64,000 bases of DNA from an uncultured Oscillospiraceae bacterium (GCA_902478785.1 CABSMJ010000003.1:62001-126000); one strand, 5' to 3'; positions 52,941 through 61,269 are shown, counted from the stretch's first letter. A program made the numbers and translations. The notes: a model not told the origin generated them from the sequence alone.

Positions 52941-52983
52941 CAAAAAAGCGCCGCCCGATTCCATAGGAAACGGGCGGCGCTTG
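52941..52983 (-). terminator. Terminator of infC-rpmI-rplT
   Basis: Perfect 12-bp stem AAGCGCCGCCCG/CGGGCGGCGCTT with a 12-nt loop that pairs further (GGAAA/TTCC); T-run on the minus strand. Confidence 0.9.
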
Positions 52984-53010
52984 CCGTCAGGATGGTTTGC
53001 TCCTGAGAGA

Positions 53011-53361
53011 TCAGGCCTTCTTGGCGACCTCAGTCAGCTGGGTGAAGGCAGCGGGATCGCTGATGGCCAGCTCGGAGAGCATCTTGCGGTTGATCTCGAT
53101 GCCGGCCACCTTCAGACCGTGCATGAAGGTGGAGTAGTTCATGCCGTTGAGCTTGCAGGCAGCGGAGATGCGGGTGATCCACAAAGAGCGGAAGTCACGC
53201 TTCTTCAGCCGACGGCCCACATAGGCGTAGGTCAGGGACTTCATAACGGCCTGGTTGGCCATCTTGAAGTGCTTGGACTTGGCACCCCAGTAGCCCTTGG
53301 CCATCTTCAGGGTCTTGTTTCTTCTCTTGCGCGTCATCATCGCGCCCTTAATTCTTGCCAT
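53011..53361 (-). CDS. rplT: 50S ribosomal protein L20
   Basis: 116 residues. KGYWGAKSKHFKMANQAVMKSLTYAYVGRRLKKRDFRSLWITRISAACKLNGMNYS and INRKMLSELAISDPAAF are diagnostic. Binds 23S rRNA during assembly and represses its own operon through the leader. It is the last gene of the standard infC-rpmI-rplT order. Confidence 0.98.
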   Translation of the reverse strand: MARIKGAMMTRKRRNKTLKMAKGYWGAKSKHFKMANQAVMKSLTYAYVGRRLKKRDFRSLWITRISAACKLNGMNYSTFMHGLKVAGIEINRKMLSELAISDPAAFTQLTEVAKKA

Positions 53362-53399
53362 ATCGTTAAGCCTCCTATTATACTATTGGTCCGATCCGC

Positions 53400-53597
53400 T
53401 TATTTGTAGGGGATCATCTTGCGGATGGTCGCCTCGTTGGTCGCGTCCGCGTAACCGCCGGCACGGAGGCGTCTGCTGCGCTTGGTGTCCTTCTTGGTCA
53501 GGATATGGCTCTTAAAGGCCTTGGCGCGCTTGACCTTACCGGTCTTGGTCAGATTGAATCTCTTCTTGGAGCCACTGTGGGTCTTCAGCTTGGGCAT
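53400..53597 (-). CDS. rpmI: 50S ribosomal protein L35
   Basis: 65 residues. KLKTHSGSKKRFNLTKTGKVKRAKAFKSHILTKKDTKRSRRLR is typical. ATG at 53597 with AAGGAGATATTACC. Second gene of the infC operon. Confidence 0.98.
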   Translation of the reverse strand: MPKLKTHSGSKKRFNLTKTGKVKRAKAFKSHILTKKDTKRSRRLRAGGYADATNEATIRKMIPYK

Positions 53598-53641
53598 GGT
53601 AATATCTCCTTCCGTATATTGGGGTCAATGGGATCACAAGA

Positions 53642-54160
53642 TCATTTGCCGGTCTTGGGCGAGAGGAAAATGGACATCATCCGGCCCTCCAGCTTGGGGG
53701 TCTTATCCAGGGCGGCCACCTCAGAGCATTCCTGCGCGAACCGTTCCAGAAGCGCGCGGCCAAGGTCCGTATGGGCCATCTCGCGGCCGCGGAAGCGCAC
53801 GGAGACCTTCACCCGGTTGCCGTCGGCAATGAACTTCTGGGCGTTTTTCAGCTTGGTGTTGAAGTCGCCCACGTCAATGCTGGGGGACATCCGGATCTCC
53901 TTGATCTCCACCACATGCTGGTTCTTTCTGGCTTCCTTTTCCTTCTTGCTCTGCTCAAAGCGGAACTTTCCGTAGTCCATCAGCTTGCAGACGGGAGGCT
54001 TTGCCTGGGGAGAGATCTTCACCAGATCCAGGCCCTTCTCGTCGGCGATCCGCAGCGCATCGCTGGGAGCCATGATACCAAGCTGCTCGCCATCGGAACC
54101 GATCAGCCGCACCTCTTTGTCGCAGATCTCCTCGTTCAGTTCATGCATTACTCTGCTAAT
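53642..54160 (-). CDS. infC: Translation initiation factor IF-3 (AUU start)
   Basis: 172 residues. The N-domain has NEEICDKEVRLIGSDGEQLGIM; the linker and C-domain have KPPVCKLMDYGKFRFEQSKKEKEARKNQ and KEIRMSPSIDVGDFNTKLKNAQKFIADGNRVKVSVRFRGREM. The start is placed at ATT 54160, 9 nt after GGAGGT; the first ATG at 54148 is too far and would remove conserved residues, and the one at 54181 lacks a ribosome site. AUU is the family hallmark for autoregulation. Confidence 0.93.
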   Translation of the reverse strand: MSRVMHELNEEICDKEVRLIGSDGEQLGIMAPSDALRIADEKGLDLVKISPQAKPPVCKLMDYGKFRFEQSKKEKEARKNQHVVEIKEIRMSPSIDVGDFNTKLKNAQKFIADGNRVKVSVRFRGREMAHTDLGRALLERFAQECSEVAALDKTPKLEGRMMSIFLSPKTGK

Positions 54161-54314
54161 AGTGGAAGCACCTCCATTCAAAAACTACAAAACGCGGATA
54201 CTGACAGGCAGCATCCGCGCGACAAAAGCCACGAAACCCGTGGCTCGATCACCGTGTTGACCTCTTTGCTGTGCGCTGGAGGTGAGGCGGATGCTCCGTC
54301 CTTCTTTGTTTTGC
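54161..54314 (-). ncRNA. L20-type leader with terminator/antiterminator
   Basis: The leader of infC-rpmI-rplT ends in a terminator-like hairpin (CGCGGAT...ATCCGCG, 54193-54219, followed by TTTTGTAGTTTTT). Upstream, GAGCATCCGC (54287-54296 on the plus strand as its complement) is complementary over nine bases to the 5' arm of that hairpin, a natural antiterminator. A GCCACG/CGTGGC hairpin (54227-54246) lies between them. This layout fits the L20 leader known in Firmicutes. Folding was by eye. Confidence 0.82.
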
Positions 54315-54320
54315 GGAGTT

Positions 54321-54349
54321 ATTATATCAGCTCCTCCCTATTCTGTCAA
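54321..54349 (-). promoter_or_regulatory. Consensus promoter of infC operon
   Basis: Perfect TTGACA (54344-54349), a 17-nt spacer, perfect TATAAT (54321-54326) on the minus strand. Confidence 0.93.
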
Positions 54350-54390
54350 GCACTTTTCTCCCCCGCCCGGCCACTTTTTTCTTCTTTCCT

Positions 54391-54420
54391 GTATAAAATC
54401 CGGCGCAGATGTCCAAACTA
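54391..54420 (+). promoter_or_regulatory. SigG-type promoter of the 42-residue gene
   Basis: GTATA (54391-54395), an 18-nt spacer, CAAACTA (54414-54420). The sigG pattern is GNATR-18-CATNNTA; only one defined -10 base deviates. No good SigA -35 exists at this spot. Confidence 0.62.
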
Positions 54421-54456
54421 GCGATACTCCATCTTGCGGAAGGAGGTGCATCCCGA

Positions 54457-54585
54457 ATGAGCCGTGAGAATCAGAACAATCGTGACAACCAGCAGTGCAA
54501 GAACAACAAGGCCAAGCAGAATCCCCAGGACAGCAAGCAGAACTCCCAGGACAGCAAGCAGGGCGGTATGCAGGACAAGCGCTGA
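54457..54585 (+). CDS. 42-residue Asn/Gln/Lys-rich protein, SASP-like candidate
   Basis: Starts MSRENQNNRDNQQCKNNKA and ends GGMQDKR. About half of the residues are Asn, Gln or Lys, with a repeated Q-N/D-S-K-Q pattern and a single Cys. It has no membrane segment and is highly hydrophilic. A strong AAGGAGGTG site is 9 nt before the ATG, and a sigG-like promoter and a strong terminator frame it as a complete gene. Gln/Asn-rich small proteins driven by sigG include gamma-type and minor acid-soluble spore proteins, so this is a candidate spore protein, but no known SASP signature was found. Confidence 0.68.
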   Translation: MSRENQNNRDNQQCKNNKAKQNPQDSKQNSQDSKQGGMQDKR

Positions 54586-54591
54586 CAAGCA

Positions 54592-54630
54592 AAAGAGCAC
54601 GGCAGGGCAGCCGCCCCGCCGTGCTCTTTC
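54592..54630. terminator. Terminator shared by the small gene and GH25 gene
   Basis: Stem AAAGAGCACGGC/GCCGTGCTCTTT with an inner GGGC/GCCC pairing. Confidence 0.88.
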
Positions 54631-54635
54631 CCTTT

Positions 54636-56321
54636 TTACTTGCGGATGAACTGGATATTGGCATCCACCCTGCCGCCGATGCCGTCGATGGAGCAGCTGC
54701 TGGAGAACTGCCAGTAATCCATCTGGTAGTACAGCGTGGGGTAGAGCTTGGAAGAGGAGGAGCTCTTATACTCCGGATACCAGCTCAGGTACGGGGCCAG
54801 AGCACCCATATCGTATTTGATGTAGCTGACATACTGACCGGAATAGACCATGGCCTTGTAGCCCGCCTCCTCAATGCGCTTGCAGAAGGCGATAGCGCAG
54901 GCGGTGGCCATCTCCGGCGTGGTGCCGTAGACCCGATAGGTGCTGTCGTGCATCTCCCAGTCATAGGCCACGGGGCCGTTGATGGTGTGGCCCTTGAGCA
55001 GGGAGATCACATAGTCTGCCTCCTCAATGGCCTCTTCCACGGTGATGGCCTGAGCAAAGAAGTACACGCCCGTCTCCAGTCCGGCAGCCATGGCGCCGTC
55101 CACATTCTTTTCAAAGAAGGCGTCCTTGTTCAGCGTACCCGACTGGGCAGTGCCCCGGAAGCCCGCCCGGACAAAGACGAAGTCCACTCCATCGGCCTTG
55201 ACCGCGTTCCAGTCAATGGTGTTGTTGGTGCTGGCCCGATTCTGATAGGCGGACACGTCAATACCGAAGCGGGTGGTGAAGTCATCGCCTTTGTAGACCA
55301 GGCGATCACCGCTCCAGGCAAAGTCCCCGGCCCCCAGGGCATTGGGCTCGGCATCCCGGTAGATGGGGATCTTCTTGCCGTCATAGGTCAGGTACTGTCC
55401 CGTGGTGGCAGAGGGGGTGTAGACCTGGCTGGGCTGGATGGCACCCGTTCCCTCGTTTCCGCCAGAGGGCTGGTCGTCAGGCTCCTCGGGCTCTTCCGGC
55501 TCAACCGGAGTTTCGGGCTGCTCCGGCTCCTTGGTCACCGGCTGGATACCGCTGAAGTTGCGGATGCTGCCCTTCACCGTCACCGCCTCCATCGTCACAG
55601 CGCTGGTGGCGCCAGGGGCGATGATGAGGTCTCCGGAGATGGTCATATTCTGCAGCGTCACGCCGGGGCAGTTGATCAGCAGATCGCCACTGACATCGCT
55701 GCTGTAAGAGCCGGCGGTTTGGTACAGCACGGACACCATCTGGTCCAACAGATTCAAGAACTCCGCCCGGGTAATGGGCTCCCGGGGGCGGAAGGCGTTA
55801 TCCTTTACATCGGTGAGATACCCGCGCTCAGCCATGGCGGCCACATAGCCTCTGGCAAAGAGGCCCACGGAATCGGCGTCAGAGTAGGTCAGCTCGGAGG
55901 AGGACTCGGGAACGCCGAAGGCCCGGGCCATCATGACCACCGCCTCCTGGCGGGTGATGTCGTTCCACAAAAGGGCCTTTCCCTGGTCGCCCAGCATGAC
56001 GCCAGCGGCGTTGAGCTTCAGAATCGGCTCCTCCCAGATGGTGCCCGCGGTGTCGGAAAAGGTATTGGCGGGAGACTTGGTCTGGTAGTGCATCACCCGA
56101 TCGATGATGCCGGCCATGGCACCACGGGTAATGGGCTTGTCCGGCCCGAAGGTGCCGTCCTCATAGCCCTGGATAATGCCGTATTTCTCACTCCATTTGG
56201 TGATGGCCGACTCCGCCCAGTGCCCAGAGGTGTCGCTGAAGGCAGCCTGCGCCCCGGGCACCAGCATGGTGACCGTCATAGCTGCCGCCAAAAGCATTCC
56301 CAAGATCCTTTTTCCTCGCAT
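54636..56321 (-). CDS. SLH-anchored GH25 lysozyme (muramidase)
   Basis: 561-residue exported peptidoglycan hydrolase. Signal peptide at 1-26. Three SLH-like repeats cover about 28-200 (FSDTSGHWAESAITKWSEKYGIIQGYEDGTF, FSDTAGTIWEEPILK, YSDADSVGLFARGYVAAMAERG). A small beta-helix-like piece, then a Pro/Glu linker (about 265-300). The GH25 domain (about 345-560) has FGIDVSAYQN and YDWEMHDSTY, the two acidic active-site areas. ATG at 56321. The N-terminal SLH placement is the reverse of the other SLH protein. Confidence 0.92.
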   Translation of the reverse strand: MRGKRILGMLLAAAMTVTMLVPGAQAAFSDTSGHWAESAITKWSEKYGIIQGYEDGTFGPDKPITRGAMAGIIDRVMHYQTKSPANTFSDTAGTIWEEPILKLNAAGVMLGDQGKALLWNDITRQEAVVMMARAFGVPESSSELTYSDADSVGLFARGYVAAMAERGYLTDVKDNAFRPREPITRAEFLNLLDQMVSVLYQTAGSYSSDVSGDLLINCPGVTLQNMTISGDLIIAPGATSAVTMEAVTVKGSIRNFSGIQPVTKEPEQPETPVEPEEPEEPDDQPSGGNEGTGAIQPSQVYTPSATTGQYLTYDGKKIPIYRDAEPNALGAGDFAWSGDRLVYKGDDFTTRFGIDVSAYQNRASTNNTIDWNAVKADGVDFVFVRAGFRGTAQSGTLNKDAFFEKNVDGAMAAGLETGVYFFAQAITVEEAIEEADYVISLLKGHTINGPVAYDWEMHDSTYRVYGTTPEMATACAIAFCKRIEEAGYKAMVYSGQYVSYIKYDMGALAPYLSWYPEYKSSSSSKLYPTLYYQMDYWQFSSSCSIDGIGGRVDANIQFIRK

Positions 56322-56373
56322 ACGCTGATTCCTTTCTTTCCCCAGATTTCGACCGCCGTCAGCGGAAAAATTT

Positions 56374-56393
56374 CCGCGTTCTTTCGAACGCGG
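56374..56393. repeat. Perfect inverted repeat in the GH25 leader
   Basis: CCGCGTTC/GAACGCGG around TTTC, located between promoter and start codon. It can form an RNA hairpin or serve as an operator. The purpose is unknown. Confidence 0.6.
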
Positions 56394-56434
56394 AGCTGTC
56401 GCTGCCGGCGAAGTTATGAGACAGATTCTGTTTT

Positions 56435-56463
56435 ATTATGGCAGAATTGCAGCATTATGTCAA
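56435..56463 (-). promoter_or_regulatory. Promoter of the GH25 gene
   Basis: TTGACA (56458-56463), a 17-nt spacer, CATAAT (56435-56440) on the minus strand. Confidence 0.87.
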
Positions 56464-56517
56464 CAGGAATTCCCTTCCAAATGCCGATTTTATGTCAAAA
56501 AAGCGCACAAACCTGAC

Positions 56518-56546
56518 TTGTCCCGGAACCGGCAAAGCATTATAAT
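56518..56546 (+). promoter_or_regulatory. Promoter of the M18/M20 peptidase pair
   Basis: TTGTCC (56518-56523), a 17-nt spacer, perfect TATAAT (56541-56546). Confidence 0.8.
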
Positions 56547-56631
56547 AGGAAAAGCTCATTCCCCGAAGGGACGGCGCCAAAGCGCTCGCCGTGCTTTCGG
56601 CTGAGTTCCTGTACCAAAGGAGGAACCACCA

Positions 56632-57966
56632 TTGAATACCTTAGAGCATCTGATGGAATACATCGAAAAAAGCCCCAGTCCCTACCATGCGGTCCGCAGC
56701 GCGGCGGAGCTGCTGGAGGGCGCAGGCTTTTCCCGGCTGGAGGAGACAGAGCCCTGGTCCCTTGGCCCCGGTCAGAGTGGCTATGTGACCCGGGACCAGA
56801 GCAGCCTCATCGCCTTTCGCCTGCCTGCCGAGTCTCTGGAGAGCTGGCGCATGACCGCCGCCCACAGCGACACTCCCACCTTCCGCATCAAAAGCGACTG
56901 CCTCAGCGGCGTGCCCGGCTATATCCGCCTGGAGACGGAGGGGTACGGCGGCATGAACCGCTCCAGCTGGCTAGACCGCCCTCTGACCGTGGCCGGTCGG
57001 GTGGCGGTGCGGACAGCCCGAGGTGTGGAGACCCGCCTCATCCACATCGACCGGGACCTGCTGACCATTCCCAGTCTCGCCATCCACCAGCTGCGGGACG
57101 TGAACAAGGGACACGAGTACAATCTGCAAAAGGACATGCAGCCCCTGTGGGGGCTGGAGGGGGCCCCCTCTCTGACGGCCCTGCTGGCTCGGGAGCTGCA
57201 GGTGGAGGAGGGAGATATCCTCTCCCACGACCTGATGCTCTGCCCCCGGCAAAGAGCAGTGGTGCTGGGCCCTGACGGGGAGTTCTTCCAGGCTCCCCGC
57301 ATCGACGACCTGGCCTGCGCCTATGCCACGCTGGAGGGCTTTCTGCACGCCTCTCCCCTGCCCCACGTGGGACAGATCTGGTGCCTCTTTGACAGCGAGG
57401 AAGTGGGCAGCGGCACCCGTCAGGGCGCCCTGGGCAGCTTCCTGCCGGATGTGCTGGAGCGGCTGGGAGACCTGCTGAGTTTGGACGGCCAGGGAAAGCG
57501 CCGGGCTCTGGCAGGCAGCTTCCTCCTCAGCGCCGACAATGGCCACGCCGTCCACCCCAACTTCGCCGAGAAGGCCGACCCGGAGAACCGGGTCTACCCC
57601 AACCGGGGTGTGGTCATCAAGAAAAACGCCAACCAGAGCTACACCACCACCGGTCTGACGCAAGCGCTGTTCGCTGCCATCTGCCAACAGGCAGGCGTCC
57701 CGGTCCAGGTCTTTGCCAACCGGGCCGACGAGCCCGGCGGCAGCACCCTGGGCAATCTGCTGGGCCGGATGGTCAGCGTCCCCATGGTGGACATCGGCAT
57801 GGCCCAGCTGTCCATGCACGCCGCGGTGGAGACTGCCGGCAGCCGGGACCCGGCCTGGATGGCCCAGGCCTGCGCCGCCTTCTTCTCCGCCGATTTCCGC
57901 CGGACCGCCGACGGGTGCTATCAATTTCAGGAGGTAAACGAACGTCATGACACCCAAGAACTATGA
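56632..57966 (+). CDS. apeB: M18 family aminopeptidase
   Basis: 444-residue dinuclear metallo-aminopeptidase. The first metal ligands are in TAAHSDTPTFRIK, the acidic catalytic area is in FDSEEVGSGTRQGA, and SADNGHAVHPNFAEKADPENRVYPNRGVVIKKNANQSYTT is an M18 hallmark. SVPMVDIGMAQLSMHAAVE holds the last His ligand. The TTG at 56632 is preceded by AAAGGAGG at 8 nt; no ATG is suitable. It overlaps the downstream gene by 20 nt. Confidence 0.93.
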   Translation: MNTLEHLMEYIEKSPSPYHAVRSAAELLEGAGFSRLEETEPWSLGPGQSGYVTRDQSSLIAFRLPAESLESWRMTAAHSDTPTFRIKSDCLSGVPGYIRLETEGYGGMNRSSWLDRPLTVAGRVAVRTARGVETRLIHIDRDLLTIPSLAIHQLRDVNKGHEYNLQKDMQPLWGLEGAPSLTALLARELQVEEGDILSHDLMLCPRQRAVVLGPDGEFFQAPRIDDLACAYATLEGFLHASPLPHVGQIWCLFDSEEVGSGTRQGALGSFLPDVLERLGDLLSLDGQGKRRALAGSFLLSADNGHAVHPNFAEKADPENRVYPNRGVVIKKNANQSYTTTGLTQALFAAICQQAGVPVQVFANRADEPGGSTLGNLLGRMVSVPMVDIGMAQLSMHAAVETAGSRDPAWMAQACAAFFSADFRRTADGCYQFQEVNERHDTQEL

Positions 57967-59062
57967 TTTGGCGGTATCCCTCCGCCACACCCTTCACACC
58001 CACCCCGAGCTGTCCCACCACGAGACCTGGACCAAGGCCTATCTGATGGACTTCCTGGCCCAGCACACCCATCTGGAGGTGGTGGACCAGGGCAAGTGGT
58101 TCTACGCCCTCTACCGGGCAAAGCAGCCCCGGGGACGCATCGCTTTCCGGGCGGACTTCGACGCCCTGCCTATCCAGGAGGACCTGCCCCTGCCCTACTG
58201 CTCCCAGTGCCCCGGTGTCTCCCACAAGTGCGGCCACGACGGCCACAGCGCCGCTCTGGCGGCTCTCGCCCTGGACCTGGAGGAGAACGGCGCCGACCAG
58301 GACGTCTACCTCATCTTCCAGCACGCCGAGGAGGTGGGCGGCGGCGGGCAGGACTGCGCCCGGCTGCTCAAGCAGGAGCAGATCGGCCAGGTCTACGCCT
58401 TCCACAACTGGTCCGGCTATCCCCAGGGAGCGGTCTGCGTCCGGGACGGCGTGATGAACTGCGCCTCCAAGGGCATGACCATCACCCTCACCGGCACCCC
58501 CACCCATGCCAGCACCCCGGAGCTGGGCAAAAATCCCGCCTTCGCCGTGGCCCATCTGGTGGATGCCATCCCTGGCCTCATCTCCCCCGAGGACCACAAG
58601 GGGCTGGTGCTGTGCACCGTGGTGCAGGTGGACGTGGGCGAACCCGCCTTCGGCGTCTCCGCCCATCAGGGCAAGCTCCTGCTGACCCTTCGGGCCCACT
58701 ATCAGGAGGAGCTGGACACCCTCCAGCGTGCTTTGGAGGAGCGGGTAGCCCAGGAGGCGGAGGCCTATGGGCTCAAGTGGGAGATCGCCTACTGCGATGA
58801 GTTCCCGGAAACCTCCAACCACCCGGATTGCGTCCGGAAGGTCCGTCAGGCCGCCAAGCAGCTGGGTCTGCCCCTGGCAGATATGCCCGAGCCCGCCCGG
58901 GCCAGCGAGGACTTCGGCTGGTATCTCCAGGAGATTCCCGGCGCGTTGTTCTTCATCGGCAACGGCATGGACTATCCTCCGCTGCACTCCGTCCAGTTTG
59001 ACTTCCCGGACCAGGAGATCGCCACGGTGTGCGATCTGTTCCGCGCCCTCATTGATATGTAA
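57947..59062 (+). CDS. M20 family amidohydrolase (carboxypeptidase-like)
   Basis: 371-residue metalloenzyme in the amidohydrolase/IAA-amino-acid hydrolase branch. RADFDALPIQ and SHKCGHDGHSAA carry the first metal ligands, QHAEEVGGGGQDC the catalytic Glu, and a lid domain sits at about 175-290. The typical GPxL or AEDF-type ending is RASEDFGWYLQEIPGALFFIG. It deacylates or cleaves amino-acid conjugates; the substrate is unknown. ATG at 57947 with CAGGAGG, translationally coupled to the M18 gene. Confidence 0.9.
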   Translation: MTPKNYDLAVSLRHTLHTHPELSHHETWTKAYLMDFLAQHTHLEVVDQGKWFYALYRAKQPRGRIAFRADFDALPIQEDLPLPYCSQCPGVSHKCGHDGHSAALAALALDLEENGADQDVYLIFQHAEEVGGGGQDCARLLKQEQIGQVYAFHNWSGYPQGAVCVRDGVMNCASKGMTITLTGTPTHASTPELGKNPAFAVAHLVDAIPGLISPEDHKGLVLCTVVQVDVGEPAFGVSAHQGKLLLTLRAHYQEELDTLQRALEERVAQEAEAYGLKWEIAYCDEFPETSNHPDCVRKVRQAAKQLGLPLADMPEPARASEDFGWYLQEIPGALFFIGNGMDYPPLHSVQFDFPDQEIATVCDLFRALIDM

Positions 59063-59113
59063 AGCTATTTCCATTTACATATACCCTTCTGCCGAGCCTT
59101 CAAAAAAAACAGG

Positions 59114-59152
59114 AAGAGCGCGGGGACCAGCATCTGGTCCCCGCGCTCTTTT
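59114..59152. terminator. Bidirectional terminator
   Basis: Perfect 17-bp stem AAGAGCGCGGGGACCAG/CTGGTCCCCGCGCTCTT with a CAT loop, between the M20 gene and glmS. Confidence 0.95.
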
Positions 59153-59184
59153 CTATTTCTATTTGGGGCCTTCCCCTTCCCGGC

Positions 59185-61023
59185 TCACTCCACAGTGACG
59201 GACTTGGCCAGGTTCCGGGGCTTGTCGATGTCGCAGCCCCGGTGCAGCGCCACATAGTAGGCAAACAGCTGCAGCGGCACCACACCCAGAGAGGGCTGGA
59301 AGATTTGATGGGTGCAGGGCACAGAGATGACGCTGTCCGCGATTTTCTCCATCTTTTCCCGGAAGTTTTCCGTGGTCAGCGCCAGCACCTCGGCGCCCCG
59401 GGCCTTGACCTCCACCACATTGCTCATGGCCTTGTCGAACAGCGGCTCATAGGTGGCCAGCGCCACCACCAGGGTGCCCTTTTCGATGAGGGAGATGGTG
59501 CCGTGCTTGAGCTCGCCGGAGGCGTAGGCCTCCGAGTGGATATAGGAGATCTCCTTAAGCTTCAGCGAACCCTCCAGGCCCATGGCATAGTCCAGGTTGC
59601 GGCCGATGAAGAAAATGGAGTTGTGGTTGAAATACTGGGAGGCGAAGTACTGGATATCGGAGGTCTTGGCCAGGATGGACTCCATCTTCTCCGGAATGGT
59701 GTAGGCCTCCTTCAAAATGGCCTCATACTCCTCCGGCTCCACGGTGCCCAGCACGTCCGCCAGGTACAGCCCCAGCAGATCCAGCACCGCCAGCTGGGTG
59801 GAATAGGCCTTGGTGGTGGCCACGGCGATCTCCGGGCCAGCCCAGGTGTAAAGCACATCGTCGGCCTCCCGGGCGATGGAGGAGCCCATCACGTTGACAA
59901 TGGCCAGAGTGCGGCCGCCCAGACGCTTGGCCTCCCGCATAGCGGCCATGGTGTCCAGGGTCTCGCCGGACTGGCTGATAACGATGACCAAGGTCTTGGA
60001 GTCCACCAGCGGGTCGCAGTAGCGGAACTCCGAGGCCAAAAACACCTCCACCGGCCGGCGCAGCAGCCGTTCCAGGTTGTACTTGCCCACCATGCCCACA
60101 TGGTAGGACGAGCCGCAGGCGATGATGTCGATCTTGTTGAAGTCCCGGATCTGCCAAGCGGTGAGCTTCAGATCATCCAGCGCCACGTGGCCGTCCCGGA
60201 TGCGGGGGAACACGGCCTTGCGGAAGGCCTCAGGCTGCTCCATGATCTCCTTGAACATAAAGTGGGGGTAGCCGCCCTTTTCCGCCGCAGACACGTCCCA
60301 GGCCACATGCTGATGCTCCTTCTTCACCGGCTCGAGCATATTGTTGTAGACCTGGATGCTGTTGGCGGTGATGACGGCGATCTCACCGTCGTCCATATAG
60401 GCGATATCCCGGGTGTACTGGATCATGGCCGTCACATCAGAGGCCAGAAAGTGGAACCCGTCGCCATAGCCCAGGATCAGCGGGCTGTCCTTTCGGGCGG
60501 CAATGAGGGCACCGGGATAGTCGCTGCAGATGATGCCAAAGCCGTAGGAGCCCTGGATACGGTGGATCACACGGGAGACCGCGTCGAGCATATCATGGCT
60601 CTTGTCATAGTAATACTCCAGCAGCTGGGCCACCACCTCGGAGTCTGTATCCGAGGAGAAATGGATGCCCTGGTGGAGCAAAAACTCCTTGATCTCCATA
60701 TAGTTTTCGATGATACCGTTGTGGACCAGGGCAATATTGCCGGACTCAGAGACATGGGGATGGGCGTTGACGTCCGAGGGCTCACCGTGGGTGGCCCAAC
60801 GGGTGTGTCCGATGCCCATGGTCCCCTCCATGTCCGCGCCGCCGTGGAGCATATCAGAGAGCACCTGAATCCGACCCTTGGCCTTTTTCACCTGAAGACC
60901 CTTCTCCTGGGACCACACCGCCACACCAGCGGAGTCATAGCCCCGGTACTCCATCCGAAACAGTCCCTGCAGCAAAATGGGTGCAGCCTGTTCCTGCCCC
61001 ACATAACCAATTATTCCGCACAT
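59185..61023 (-). CDS. glmS: Glucosamine-fructose-6-phosphate aminotransferase (isomerising)
   Basis: 612 residues; makes glucosamine-6-phosphate for wall precursors. Cys2 (MCGIIGYVG) is the glutaminase nucleophile, with GHTRWATHGEPSDVNAHPH and SGNIALVHNGIIENY. Two SIS domains follow (about 285-420 and 455-590), with SQSGETLDT and the C-terminal PRNLAKSVTVE. ATG at 61023 with CAGGAGG. Upstream lies the glmS ribozyme, which supplies feedback control by the product. Confidence 0.98.
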   Translation of the reverse strand: MCGIIGYVGQEQAAPILLQGLFRMEYRGYDSAGVAVWSQEKGLQVKKAKGRIQVLSDMLHGGADMEGTMGIGHTRWATHGEPSDVNAHPHVSESGNIALVHNGIIENYMEIKEFLLHQGIHFSSDTDSEVVAQLLEYYYDKSHDMLDAVSRVIHRIQGSYGFGIICSDYPGALIAARKDSPLILGYGDGFHFLASDVTAMIQYTRDIAYMDDGEIAVITANSIQVYNNMLEPVKKEHQHVAWDVSAAEKGGYPHFMFKEIMEQPEAFRKAVFPRIRDGHVALDDLKLTAWQIRDFNKIDIIACGSSYHVGMVGKYNLERLLRRPVEVFLASEFRYCDPLVDSKTLVIVISQSGETLDTMAAMREAKRLGGRTLAIVNVMGSSIAREADDVLYTWAGPEIAVATTKAYSTQLAVLDLLGLYLADVLGTVEPEEYEAILKEAYTIPEKMESILAKTSDIQYFASQYFNHNSIFFIGRNLDYAMGLEGSLKLKEISYIHSEAYASGELKHGTISLIEKGTLVVALATYEPLFDKAMSNVVEVKARGAEVLALTTENFREKMEKIADSVISVPCTHQIFQPSLGVVPLQLFAYYVALHRGCDIDKPRNLAKSVTVE

Positions 61024-61084
61024 AACAATCAATCCTCCTGATCGAGTCAATTTTTTTGAATCGTGTCAAAAGGACAAACTCGCA

Positions 61085-61262
61085 GCCATTTGTCACTTTT
61101 CTCTCCGGTCACAGCCTCTCTGTTCCGCGGTCGCCCGCGTATTTGTCAGCTGCGTCCGCACCCGGAGTGCACGGGAGAGCATCCGCCGAACCTTCGATTC
61201 TCTCTCCTCCTCGTCGTCCTGTCCGGGGTCCCGAACAGGCACTGGCGCTTTGTGATGGGCCG
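61085..61262 (-). ncRNA. glmS self-cleaving ribozyme/riboswitch
   Basis: The minus strand contains the core AAAGCGCCAG (cleavage expected between A at 61249 and G at 61248), GACGAGGAGGAGAGAG, ATCGAAGGTTCGGCGGATG and CTCTCCCG pairing back to GGAGAGAG. This is the conserved glmS ribozyme pattern, directly upstream of glmS. Glucosamine-6-phosphate is the cofactor for cleavage, and the mRNA is then degraded. The 3' boundary is approximate. 61270-61402 contains the divergent starts and a GC palindrome (61306-61323). Confidence 0.9.
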
Positions 61263-61269
61263 GGCCCAT
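61093..61269 (-). CDS. Open reading frame across the glmS ribozyme (doubtful)
   Basis: A 58-codon frame with a strong AAAGGAGG site 4 nt before ATG 61269. It reads MGPAHHKAPVPVRDP, then acidic and Arg-rich residues. It passes through the ribozyme cleavage site and ends in the leader. Its composition is dictated by the ribozyme. It may be chance, or translation could affect folding of the RNA. Confidence 0.25.
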   Translation of the reverse strand: MGPAHHKAPVPVRDPGQDDEEERESKVRRMLSRALRVRTQLTNTRATAEQRGCDRREK

